From NCBI RefSeq assembly GCF_014654935.1, contig NZ_BNBF01000041.1:3909-39597 (forward strand): a stretch of 35,689 nucleotides of DNA. Reading direction: 5' to 3'. Made by a program: the position numbers and the translations under genes. The first letter of the stretch is position 1; the number at the start of each line of letters is the position of its first letter. Under the pieces are notes generated by a model that searched no databases, was not told the DNA's origin, and saw only the letters and a list, made by a program, of their open reading frames with translations. Shown here piece by piece: positions 1 to 7,034 of this stretch. The stretch comes from Streptomyces capoamus. GTDB taxonomy: Bacteria > Actinomycetota > Actinomycetes > Streptomycetales > Streptomycetaceae.

Positions 1-357
1 GGCCTTCAGGCCGGTGCCCGAGGCCTTCATCGTCCAGATACCGTCGACGGCACCACCCGAGCCGTACCGGAGGAAGGCGATTCGCTTGCCGTCCGGGGAC
101 CAACTGGGCATGACATCGCTGACCGCCGGGGTGTGGGTGAGCTTCACCGGTGTGCCGCCGGTGGGGGCGATCGCGTAGAGGTCCTCGACGGGTGCCGCCG
201 AGGTGTAGCGGGCGAAGACGATCGCATGATCTCCCGCCGCTCCCGCGTCACCGGCGGCGCCGAGAGTCAGCGGTGCGGCCATGGCGACTGCCGCGACGGC
301 CACCGCCGATCTCCGGCGCCACGTCACGCCGCTCGCGGTGTTTCTGCTGCTACTCAC
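1..357 (-). CDS. TolB/PD40-like beta-propeller secreted protein (N-terminal part, cut by window edge)
   Basis: Reading leftwards from a GTG at 357, 119 codons stay open to the window edge. The N-terminus has a basic stretch (TWRRRSA) followed by an Ala/Val-rich hydrophobic segment, which looks like an export signal. After it comes a propeller-blade repeat: the motif SWSPDGKRIAFLRYG at about residues 82-96, then GIWTMKASG. This W-S-P-D-G-K-x-I-A-F pattern is the hallmark of PD40/TolB blades, which bind partners or ligands outside the membrane. An AGGTG lies seven bases before the GTG; a TTG further upstream is possible but less likely. The C-terminal blades lie outside the window, so total length and role are unknown. 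Confidence 0.7.
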   Translation of the reverse strand, partial: MSSSRNTASGVTWRRRSAVAVAAVAMAAPLTLGAAGDAGAAGDHAIVFARYTSAAPVEDLYAIAPTGGTPVKLTHTPAVSDVMPSWSPDGKRIAFLRYGSGGAVDGIWTMKASGTGLKA

Positions 358-437
358 CGCCGCACCTGTGTCGTTGTGGCTGTCGTGGCCGAACTGGTGT
401 CGCTGACGCCTCAAGGTGTCCACCCCGATTCCCTCCC

Positions 438-457
438 GCGGCCCTGTCACGGGCCGC
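438..457. repeat. Small inverted repeat in the TolB/ROK intergenic region
   Basis: Arms GCGGCCC and GGGCCGC are perfect complements around a six-base loop. It lies upstream of the minus-strand propeller gene and could be an operator or a transcript hairpin. No T-tract follows. Several TGTCAC/GTGACA words lie within the next 100 bases. The rest of the 358-809 interval holds no convincing gene. Confidence 0.3.
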
Positions 458-641
458 TCCGGACGACAAATCTGTCACCCGTTGCAGGGCGCGGGAAGCG
501 AGAGCATCGGGCGGTACGAGGTCTGTGACACGTTCCGTACGCCGTCGTCACATAGGGGACCTCCCTGGCCGACGCGCCGTCATCGGGGATCGTCCGATCG
601 ACACCCAGGTGACCTCTCCGGCCTATGGAAGACGTTTTCGG

Positions 642-741
642 TCAATTCCGAACACGCGTGCCGACTGCGCCCACATCCTGGGATTCCGTCGGCCGGATTG
701 ATGGTCGTGTCAATCGAAGTCGTCCCCCCTTCAATTCGAAG
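642..741. promoter_or_regulatory. Three TCAAT-type motifs upstream of the ROK gene (candidate operator)
   Basis: Near-identical words occur at 642-652 (TCAATTCCGAA), 710-719 (TCAATCGAAG) and 731-741 (TCAATTCGAAG). The last two are 21 bp apart, about two helical turns. They sit 70-170 bp before the ROK start codon, a usual place for autoregulatory sites. A partial match (CTTCAATT) also occurs near 2117, in front of the lasso precursor gene. Binding by the ROK protein is inference only. Confidence 0.35.
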
Positions 742-809
742 ATCCACCTGCTACGGTCGAGAGGACAAGCGACCTGCCGGCGGGGGCAGGCAGGGCCAAG
801 GGGGGCGTC

Positions 810-2012
810 GTGGCTGACATTCGCGATTTTTTCAACGGGTTAGCCGGGTCACCGAAACGCAATGAGAACCGCAGGAAGGTGCTGCTGGCCGTCGCGATCA
901 AGGCCGACACCCAGGTCGGTATCGCCAAGCGCACCATGCTTTCCCCGGCGACCGTGTCCACCGCGGTCCGGGAACTCGAAAAGGAAGGCATGGTGACCAG
1001 CGCCCGGGCGGACGGCGGACGCGCCGGCCGGGTCTGCCTGGTACCCACCGTGCTGGTCGGCGTCGGGGTGCACCTCGGCTTCAACCACGTCACGGTGGTC
1101 GCGCGCCGGCTCGACAAGGAATTCGACACGGTGTCCGTCCGGGTCAACTCCGAAGGGGTAAGTCGGGGCTGGGCCCGCGCCCGGCCCGCGGTGCACGACC
1201 TGATCCGGGAGGCGGTCAGAGACACCGGCTGCACCCTCACCGACGTCTTCTCGCTCGGCATCGCCGTGCCCCGCATGATCGATCCCCGCACGAACGAGTT
1301 CACGCGGCCCGTCCTCCACCCCTGGCGGATCGGTGACAACCCCGCACGGGACTTGGGGGAGGAGCTGGGCGTCCCCGCGTTCATCGACAACGACGCGAAC
1401 CTCGGCGCGCTGGCCGAGCAGACGTACGGCCGGCGGGACCACGCAGAGACCGTGATCTACGTGAAGGCGTCCACCGGCGTCGGAGCCGGGATCATCGTCC
1501 ACAACAGCCTGCTGCGCGGACGCGGCGGAATGGCCGGGGAGATCGGCCACCTCACCCTGGAATCCGACGGGGTGATGTGCCAGTGCGGGGGCCGCGGTTG
1601 CCTGGAGACCGTGATCGGTGCCGAGGCGCTGGTGCAGCGGGTGCGGCAGGCCCGCACCAGGACCGGAGCCGCGGACTTCGAGCACCTGGAGGACGTCATC
1701 CGGGCCGCCAGGGAGCACGACCCCGTCTGCATGCGGGTGATCAAGGACGCGGGGCGCACCCTGGGCTCCCACCTCGCCCACCTGTGCAACCTCATCAACC
1801 CCGACGTCGTGGTGGTGGGCGGCCAGCTCACGGAGTGTGACCTGCTCCTGGAGGGCTGCCAGGAGTCGCTGTACCGCTTCGCCCTCCCCGGCGCGGTGGC
1901 CAAGAGCTCCGGCTTCGTGCTGGAACTGAGTGAGCTGGGGACGAGAGCCGAGGCTCAGGGCGCTCTCGTGCTCGGTCTGCGCGGTCAGGAGAGCCCGCAG
2001 AACGCCGTGTGA
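810..2012 (+). CDS. ROK-family transcriptional regulator
   Basis: The 400-residue protein starts at a GTG with an AAGGGGGG ribosome binding site five bases upstream. Residues about 20-75 form a winged helix-turn-helix (LSPATVSTAVRELEKEGMV). The rest is a ROK (repressor, ORF, kinase) sugar-kinase fold: DNDAN at 193-197 and the ROK signature with GEIGH (His247) and a CxCGGxGCxE zinc site (Cys257, Cys259, Cys264). Proteins of this layout (XylR/NagC-like) are DNA-binding repressors or activators that usually sense a sugar. The ExGH and DxD residues are kept, so residual glucokinase-like activity cannot be excluded, but the HTH argues for a regulator. It lies 367 bp upstream of the lasso precursor in the same direction and could control it; this is inference. 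Confidence 0.9.
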   Translation: MADIRDFFNGLAGSPKRNENRRKVLLAVAIKADTQVGIAKRTMLSPATVSTAVRELEKEGMVTSARADGGRAGRVCLVPTVLVGVGVHLGFNHVTVVARRLDKEFDTVSVRVNSEGVSRGWARARPAVHDLIREAVRDTGCTLTDVFSLGIAVPRMIDPRTNEFTRPVLHPWRIGDNPARDLGEELGVPAFIDNDANLGALAEQTYGRRDHAETVIYVKASTGVGAGIIVHNSLLRGRGGMAGEIGHLTLESDGVMCQCGGRGCLETVIGAEALVQRVRQARTRTGAADFEHLEDVIRAAREHDPVCMRVIKDAGRTLGSHLAHLCNLINPDVVVVGGQLTECDLLLEGCQESLYRFALPGAVAKSSGFVLELSELGTRAEAQGALVLGLRGQESPQNAV

Positions 2013-2379
2013 CCCGGCCGCAGGGGTACGGCTCGGTGCTTGAATCCGGTCACGCGCCTGTCCGGGGCCGAGTTCTTCAAAATCATGGGAATGAGGAGAG
2101 CCGGCCGGGATATCGGCTTCAATTATGTGCAAGGGAGTCGTCGAACTGTACGGCGGGTCCGCCGCGCACCGGGAAACGGAAGCCGTCGGCTCCGTTCGTC
2201 GTCCCGAATGGCCGGGCGAAACACCTGGTCAGGCAATGCCCCTACGGCTTGCCGGATCCCGGCTGCCGGAAAAGATCACATGGCATACTGCGCTGCTATA
2301 GATTGGTGGCCGAAAAGGCCACCTCCCGTGCCTTGTTCTCCCTGACGAGGCAGCCGTGCCCTTGACCCGAGGCGGCCCG
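2013..2379 (+). promoter_or_regulatory. Leader/promoter region of the lasso cluster
   Basis: No convincing gene lies between the ROK stop and the precursor start. TATAGAT at 2297-2303 could be a -10 box about 80 bp before the precursor ATG, but no good TTGACA-like -35 is at the right distance. CTTCAATT near 2117 resembles the repeated word in front of the ROK gene. The long untranslated stretch suggests the cluster has its own promoter. Confidence 0.3.
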
Positions 2380-2580
2380 ATGTTGCATAAGGAATTCTTC
2401 GATCACCTGTCCGGCGTCGCCGCCGATGGCGTGAACGGAACGGTCCCGGACGAGCCGCCCCCGGGTCAGGACCCTGCCTATGTGTCCCCCTCCCTGGTCG
2501 ACCTCGGACACGTCCGCGACCTGGCCCTGGGCAGTTCCCCCAGCGGCAACGCCGACGCCAACGCCCAGTACTACTGGTAG
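2380..2580 (+). CDS. Lasso peptide precursor (leader plus 16-residue core)
   Basis: The 66-residue protein is read from the ATG at 2380, which has a GAGG eight bases upstream; a GTG at 2356 in the same frame would add eight residues. The second half of the leader, YVSPSLVDLGHVRDLALG, fits the actinobacterial lasso recognition motif YxxPxLxxxGxxxxxT, which the RRE domain of the B protein binds. The final T (position -2) is Ala here. Cutting after Leu gives the core GSSPSGNADANAQYYW: Gly1 and Asp9 could form a nine-residue macrolactam, with Tyr14, Tyr15 and Trp16 as bulky plugs. The cyclase gene begins nine bases after the stop and its ribosome binding site overlaps the stop codon. The downstream cyclase and B protein strongly support this call. 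I do not recognise the core as a named lasso peptide. Confidence 0.85.
   Translation: MLHKEFFDHLSGVAADGVNGTVPDEPPPGQDPAYVSPSLVDLGHVRDLALGSSPSGNADANAQYYW
2530..2577 (+). other. Predicted lasso core peptide region
   Basis: This is the 16-codon stretch coding GSSPSGNADANAQYYW. Gly1 plus an acidic residue at position 9 is the standard geometry for a nine-membered isopeptide ring. No Cys is present, so the product would be a class II lasso. The ring has Pro4 and three Ser. The tail is only seven residues, ANAQYYW, with aromatic residues at its end as the likely steric lock. Cleavage site and ring are inferred by alignment of the leader motif, not measured. Confidence 0.7.
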
Positions 2581-2588
2581 GAGCCGTC

Positions 2589-4559
2589 GTGGCAGCCATC
2601 CCCGGGGCGACCCGCACGACCGGCACCAGCGGCGGGACCCGATCCGACGACACCACCGGCACCCGCGGCGCCGCCACCGGCAGGGTGCGGGACGCCGGTG
2701 GGCTAGGCGTCCGCCTGCCGGCCGGACCGGCCATCGCAGGGCTCCTGCCGCCGGACCGCCGCCTACCGGCCCCCGCGGCACAGGTATGGGCCACCGACCC
2801 CCGGTTGTGGGCGTGGGGCGCCTGGCACGCCGGGGAGGTACGCACCGCGGCGACCGAGCAGGCCCGGGTCGTCGCCGTGGGCCAGTGCCTGGCCGGCTCC
2901 GCGCAGATGCAGGCCGACCTGGAACGGTCCGCGCGCGACGGCGACTGGGAGAGCCTGACCCTATGGCCGGGGGCCTACCTGCTGCTCGTACTGGAACGCG
3001 GCGGCCGTTTTACCGCCTTCACCGACCCGGCCGGTCAGTTCCCGCTCTACTACGCGCGCTGCAACGGCCGTACCGTCGTCTCCACGCGGGCCACCGCCGT
3101 GGCCGCCCTCACGGGACGGGAGCAGGCCCCGGACACCCTGGCGCTCGCGGCGCACCTCGTCTGTCCCGCCGTGCCGGAACTCGTCGGGACCCGGACGGCC
3201 TTCACCGGCGTGCACCGGCTGGGCCCCGGCGAAGTCCTGCGCGTCGACCCCGCCACGGACGCCGTCACCCGGACGGCCTGCGCCCCACCCGGGCCCCACG
3301 CCGACACCCGCAGGGACGACGCCGCAGCCCGGCTGCGCGAGGCGCTCCGGGAGGCCGTCACCCTGCGCGTGCGTGACGCCCCCCGGCTCACGGGTGACTT
3401 CAGCGGGGGACTGGACTCCACCTCGCTGGCCTTCCTCGCGGCACACGCGGCGGAGGAACCACTGGACGCCTTTGTCTACCACCATCCCGAGGCACCGGCG
3501 GGCGACTTGGAACACGCCATGCGTCACGCCCGCGCATCGGACGCGATCCGCCTGCGCCTGACCGTGGGCGGCGACACCTCACTGCCGTACGCCGCTCTCC
3601 ACACGCGGGGACGGCCTGACCAGCCCGATCCGTCCACCGCGGTGATCGGACGGCTCCGCTGCCGCCTGACGCACATCGCGAGCCGCGGCGGCGGTGTCCA
3701 CCTGACGGGTGAGGGCGGCGACGCGCTGCTGACCGCGCCCCCCTCCTACCTCGGTGAGGTGGCCGCGAGCCGGGCGGTGCGCCGCCTCGCCCATGACGCC
3801 CTCGCCCTGGGCAGACTGCGCCGCGTCGCCCCCGCCAGCGTCGCCCGCCGAGCCGTGCGGCTGGCCCGGACCCCGATCGACCGGGCCCTGCACGACCTGG
3901 CCGCCCACCTGGAGCAGCCGCTGGCGCACCCTCCGCAGTGGCTGGACGCCATCGCCTGGTGGCCGCCCCCCGGCCCCGAGACGTCGTGGCTGACCACACG
4001 GGCCCGCCGCGAACTGGCCGAGCTGGCCGGCCTGGCCGCCGAGCGTGCCGCGCAGGCGCGGCGCGAGATGCCGGGCCCGGGACCGGGACCGGGGACCCGC
4101 GCAGCGCTCGCCGAACTGCACGGCTCGGCCCAGCTGCACGGTCACCTCGTGGACGTGGCAAGACCCTTGGGTGTCTGGCCACAAGCACCATTCCTGGACG
4201 GCGCCGTCGTCCGGGCCGCCATGAGCCTGCCGGTGCCTGCGAAGGCGGACCCCTACACCGTCAAGCCACTCCTGAGAGCCGCACTGGCCGGCGCGGTCCC
4301 CGATGCCGTGCTGGACCGGCGCACCAAGGGCGCCTACGCGGCCGAGGACTACCGGGGCGTCCGCCGCGCCGCGGCAGACCTCAGGGTGCGCCTGGCCCGC
4401 TCGCCACTGGCCGACCTGGGCGTCGTGGAACCCACCCGCGTCGTCGCCGACCTCGACGCCGCCGCGCACGGCCTCGCCGCGCCGTTTCCCGCGCTCAACC
4501 GCCTGCTCGGGGTGGACGTCTGGCTGGACGGACTCGGTACGGCCGGGGAGGCGCCGTGA
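2589..4559 (+). CDS. Lasso peptide cyclase (asparagine-synthetase-like, C protein)
   Basis: The 656-residue protein starts at GTG with TAGGAG upstream. An N-terminal glutaminase-like region that lacks the catalytic Cys2 (about 40-225) precedes the synthetase domain. The PP-loop SGGLDS is at 272-277, and TGEGGDALL about 100 residues later belongs to the same ATP-binding site. In lasso clusters this enzyme adenylates the Asp/Glu side chain at position 7-9 of the core and closes the ring onto residue 1; here that would be Asp9 onto Gly1. Its position straight after the precursor and overlapping the B gene by four bases (GTGA) shows translational coupling. The first 35 residues are Gly/Thr-rich and may be dispensable or reflect a later true start. 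Bona fide asparagine synthetase is unlikely because of context and the missing N-terminal Cys. Confidence 0.9.
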   Translation: MAAIPGATRTTGTSGGTRSDDTTGTRGAATGRVRDAGGLGVRLPAGPAIAGLLPPDRRLPAPAAQVWATDPRLWAWGAWHAGEVRTAATEQARVVAVGQCLAGSAQMQADLERSARDGDWESLTLWPGAYLLLVLERGGRFTAFTDPAGQFPLYYARCNGRTVVSTRATAVAALTGREQAPDTLALAAHLVCPAVPELVGTRTAFTGVHRLGPGEVLRVDPATDAVTRTACAPPGPHADTRRDDAAARLREALREAVTLRVRDAPRLTGDFSGGLDSTSLAFLAAHAAEEPLDAFVYHHPEAPAGDLEHAMRHARASDAIRLRLTVGGDTSLPYAALHTRGRPDQPDPSTAVIGRLRCRLTHIASRGGGVHLTGEGGDALLTAPPSYLGEVAASRAVRRLAHDALALGRLRRVAPASVARRAVRLARTPIDRALHDLAAHLEQPLAHPPQWLDAIAWWPPPGPETSWLTTRARRELAELAGLAAERAAQARREMPGPGPGPGTRAALAELHGSAQLHGHLVDVARPLGVWPQAPFLDGAVVRAAMSLPVPAKADPYTVKPLLRAALAGAVPDAVLDRRTKGAYAAEDYRGVRRAAADLRVRLARSPLADLGVVEPTRVVADLDAAAHGLAAPFPALNRLLGVDVWLDGLGTAGEAP

Positions 4560-5419
4560 ACCGGCTGCAGGTACCCGACTTCGTACAGGAGAGCCCCGGC
4601 GACCACGGCGACGCCGTGCTGCTGGACACCCGCTCGGGACACTGCTTCGCCATGAACCCCGTGGCGGGACTGCTGTGGCAGGAGTGGCGCCGCAGCCGGG
4701 ACTTCGAAACGGGCGTACACCTGACGGCACGCCAGTTCCCACAACTCAGCCGGGACGTGATCCGGCGGGACGCGCGGCGGCTCGCCGACGCCCTCCTGGA
4801 GCGTGGCCTCCTCACCGCCTGCGCCGCGGGCCTGCAGCCGTCACCGTCCGCCGGTGAGGAACCCGTGGCTGCCGCAGGGTGCGGGCCGGCCGACGGCCCC
4901 GGCGCGGCCGGCACGGCCGACGACGCCGCACACCGCGCCTGGGGGCTCGCCCACGGCAGGCGTGCGGCCGGTACGGCCGAGGTGACCATGGCGGCCGACC
5001 CCGCTGCGGATCCGTCGCGTCCGCACCGCTGTCCCGGCCGACGACGCACCCCACCGCTGGGACTGCTCGGCCTGCTGATCGCCCTGCTGCTGATCCGTCT
5101 GCCCTTCCGCACCCTCCTGGGAGCGGTGCGTTGGGTCTCACGCCACTGGTGCCGGCACGAGGCCACCCGAGCCCAGGGTGCGGCGGCTCTCGCCGCGGTA
5201 CGACAGGCCGCAGCCCGGTATCCCGGACGCGCCGCCTGCCTCGAAACCTCGCTGGCGTCGCTCATGGTGCTGGCCCTGCGTCGACGCCGGGCGGCATGGT
5301 GCATCGGCACGGCCGCCGACCCGTTCCGCTTCCACGCCTGGATCGAAACCGAGGGCAGCCCGGTCCTGGCCGCGGACGAGCCCGATCTCGATGCCTTCCG
5401 TCCCATTCTGACCGCGTGA
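4556..5419 (+). CDS. Fused lasso maturation protein: RRE (B1) plus transglutaminase-like leader peptidase (B2)
   Basis: The 287-residue protein starts at a GTG inside the stop of the cyclase gene. Residues 1-90 are PqqD-like (DAVLLDTRSGHCFAMNPVAG ending in LERGLL), the RiPP recognition element that binds the leader. Residues 95-165 are a low-complexity Ala/Gly/Pro linker. From about 168 it matches McjB-type peptidases: a hydrophobic start, then Cys228 (AACLETSLA), His260 (FHAWIE) and an acidic residue at 274-277 (ADEPD), the Cys-His-Asp triad that cuts the leader. In most actinobacterial clusters B1 and B2 are separate genes, so the fusion is notable; the linker may mark where two genes joined. 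No ABC transporter follows. Confidence 0.88.
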   Translation: MNRLQVPDFVQESPGDHGDAVLLDTRSGHCFAMNPVAGLLWQEWRRSRDFETGVHLTARQFPQLSRDVIRRDARRLADALLERGLLTACAAGLQPSPSAGEEPVAAAGCGPADGPGAAGTADDAAHRAWGLAHGRRAAGTAEVTMAADPAADPSRPHRCPGRRRTPPLGLLGLLIALLLIRLPFRTLLGAVRWVSRHWCRHEATRAQGAAALAAVRQAAARYPGRAACLETSLASLMVLALRRRRAAWCIGTAADPFRFHAWIETEGSPVLAADEPDLDAFRPILTA

Positions 5420-5547
5420 TTTCTTCGAATCCCGCCCTCTCGGGCCACGGGCGAAGAAATTACCGGGCAGTTTCAAGAAGTGCGGCCGGGCCGGCACGGG
5501 AAGGGCCTTCACCTCCCGGCTCTTCCGCGCTAGCCTGGCAAGGCGAA

Positions 5548-5575
5548 AGGGCGGCTGCCCCTCGGCAACCGCCCT
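5548..5575 (+). terminator. Hairpin after the lasso operon
   Basis: Arms AGGGCGGCTGCC and GGCAACCGCCCT pair with a single G-U type mismatch around a four-base loop. The hairpin is 129 bp beyond the lasso B stop. There is no T-run, as is common in Streptomyces terminators. Together with the next hairpin it probably stops transcription from both convergent genes. Confidence 0.55.
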
Positions 5576-5580
5576 CCGCG

Positions 5581-5600
5581 GAGGAACGGACCCGTTCCTC
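5581..5600. terminator. Perfect palindromic hairpin between convergent genes
   Basis: GAGGAACGG and CCGTTCCTC are perfect complements separated by two bases. The palindrome overlaps the stop codon of the minus-strand small membrane gene by two bases and lies six bases from the preceding hairpin. It can act on either strand. Confidence 0.5.
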
Positions 5601-5757
5601 AGACGCGCTTCAGTAGCGCGTCGACCGGTGTCGTGGTCCCGTGCGCCTGCGCCAGCACAACCCAGAGCACCAGGACGACGACGATGATGACCATCCGCAG
5701 CTGCTCCTGCCGCAGGGAGACCGAGCAACGGGTGGTCATCGTCATCTTGACACCCAT
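5599..5757 (-). CDS. 52-residue single-pass membrane protein
   Basis: An ATG at 5757 has a near-ideal ribosome binding site (AAGGAGGTG at 5766-5774, eight bases away), much stronger than most sites in the window. The product begins [20 protein letters not shown], has one hydrophobic helix at about 22-37 ([16 protein letters not shown]), and ends LLKRV. A single Cys is at 11. I recognise no family. It converges on the lasso operon and could be part of the cluster (for example in immunity or export) or a chance neighbour. The strong start site and clear membrane helix make it a credible gene. Confidence 0.6.
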   Translation of the reverse strand: MGVKMTMTTRCSVSLRQEQLRMVIIVVVLVLWVVLAQAHGTTTPVDALLKRV

Positions 5758-5774
5758 GATTGCGTCACCTCCTT

Positions 5775-6200
5775 CCCGAGGATCACCGCCCCTTTACGCA
5801 ATCCAGTGTTCTCCGCAACCCGGTTGAAAGCAATCGCCATTCCTGCTGCTCTGACGCGCTTACAGAAGCCTTACGCCCGCATGTTATCGAGGCCCGTATT
5901 TCAATTCGCAGCAACCACCGTGGCGCGGTCGCCATTGCAAGCGGAAAACGAAAACCGAGACGGCCCTCCGACCGTCCCCCGCCTCGAACTGCCGCTCAGG
6001 CGGCGGACGGGACGCCTGCGCGGCACACCCACGCCGCCGCGACGCCATCGAGGGCGGTGCTGGGCCACACCGAGGCCACCGAATCGAAGCCCAAAGGGTG
6101 CCCGGTCCGCCCTCCCCACCTCAAAAGCGCGCCCAGCCGGTCCCGTTGAACCACGCCGGCCCGCGTCCAGCGGCCTCCGCCCGCCTTTATGTGATGCTCG
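5775..6200. other. Gene-free stretch upstream of the small membrane gene
   Basis: No frame on either strand shows a start with a ribosome binding site or a recognisable domain. The first 130 bases are AT-richer than the surroundings and likely hold the promoter of the minus-strand small membrane gene. Confidence 0.35.
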
Positions 6201-6368
6201 TCACATCCTCTGCTGCCGTGCGTTCGGCCCCTCCAGCCAGCCGGTGTACCAGCGGGCGAAGGTCACCTGCGTGCCGTCCGGGCCGACGAGCGGGGCGAGG
6301 TCGACGTCGTCCATCCGGCAGCCGGACCAGATCGTGCCGCGGTGGCTGCCGCTGACGATCAGCCACTC
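6201..6368 (-). pseudogene. C-terminal fragment of an SMI1/KNR4 (SUKH) family protein
   Basis: The minus strand reads 55 codons to a TGA at 6201-6203: [20 protein letters not shown], then [16 protein letters not shown]. This is the C-terminus of SMI1/KNR4 proteins, whose bacterial members are mostly immunity proteins against nuclease-type polymorphic toxins. The frame has no start: homology stops abruptly at about 6368, where plus-strand HNH coding begins. The gene is therefore a rearrangement relic. Confidence 0.6.
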
Positions 6369-6521
6369 CCTCTGCTACGACGACCGCTACATCAACGGTC
6401 CCAGCGGCCTGGACATCGACCACCTGATCCCGCTCGCCGAGGCCTGGGACTCCGGCGCCTCCACCTGGACTGTGACGGAACGCGAGGCCTACGCCAACGA
6501 CCTCGGTGACGACCGCGCGCA
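6369..6521 (+). pseudogene. Internal fragment of a secreted HNH endonuclease
   Basis: The plus strand encodes [20 protein letters not shown] followed by [10 protein letters not shown] and [27 protein letters not shown] is the His-containing core of the secreted HNH nucleases common in Streptomyces. The N-terminal half and the C-terminal Asn/His part are missing; homology ends near 6521 where the frame continues into unrelated sequence. It abuts the opposite-strand SMI1 fragment with no gap. Confidence 0.65.
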
Positions 6522-6658
6522 GGACCGGGCCCGTGATGCGCATGGTGGCCTGCGGCCACACCGACGGACGGGTCAGGGAGGGGGCGGTGAGGCGGAGGCG
6601 GAAAAAGCCGCCTGTATGCCATCCCTGGGTCGGCCGTGCGGCGCCGCTCCTGTGCAAT

Positions 6659-6919
6659 ATGGGCCCTGGGAGCCTGCTCGAGTACGCCACCCACCAAGCC
6701 CGCACGCAAGGAGGGATGCCCGCCGACGTCCTTCGTGACCGACTTCAGCATGAGGCCTTCGTGCTGAGTGATGGCCAGTTGCGCTATGAGGTCGACCGCA
6801 TCATCCAGTACGTCACCCAAGGCGCACCCAGCGCCGACCAGTTCTTCAGCCTGGCCCGGGAAAACCGCCGCGGTACCCGCCTCGAGCTCACCGTCCCGGA
6901 CCGGCTGCCCAGCGCCTGA
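6659..6919 (+). CDS. Hypothetical protein, possibly a truncated relic
   Basis: An 86-residue frame begins [19 protein letters not shown] and ends in a polar helix-rich segment ([25 protein letters not shown]). Codon use is typical of real genes over the last 75 residues. No ribosome binding site precedes the ATG, and the frame is open further upstream into low-quality sequence, so this may be the C-terminal end of a larger gene. I recognise no domain. Confidence 0.35.
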   Translation: MGPGSLLEYATHQARTQGGMPADVLRDRLQHEAFVLSDGQLRYEVDRIIQYVTQGAPSADQFFSLARENRRGTRLELTVPDRLPSA

Positions 6920-7034
6920 TCTGACTCCGCCGCCGCGCCAGCCGACGGATCACCCTGTCCACGCGTCCAGCTTGCCCGGCCACCTCCACCTCCACCTGCG
7001 CCCCGGCCCCGCAGCTCGGTGTCGGGCTGGGCGG

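Noticed and set aside
849..2132. 427-codon minus-strand open frame
   Set aside because: It lies opposite the ROK gene, has His/Gly/Val-rich low-quality composition and no domain. It is a GC-bias shadow.
2274..2303. Promoter call for the lasso operon
   Set aside because: TATAGAT looks like a -10 box, but the sequence 17 bp upstream (GATCAC) is not a -35 box, so no firm promoter is called.
2480..3376. 298-codon plus-strand open frame
   Set aside because: Arg/Pro/Gly-rich and out of frame with both the lasso precursor and cyclase, which explain this DNA.
3579..4742. 387-codon minus-strand open frame
   Set aside because: It is the complement of the cyclase gene, with no recognisable motif.
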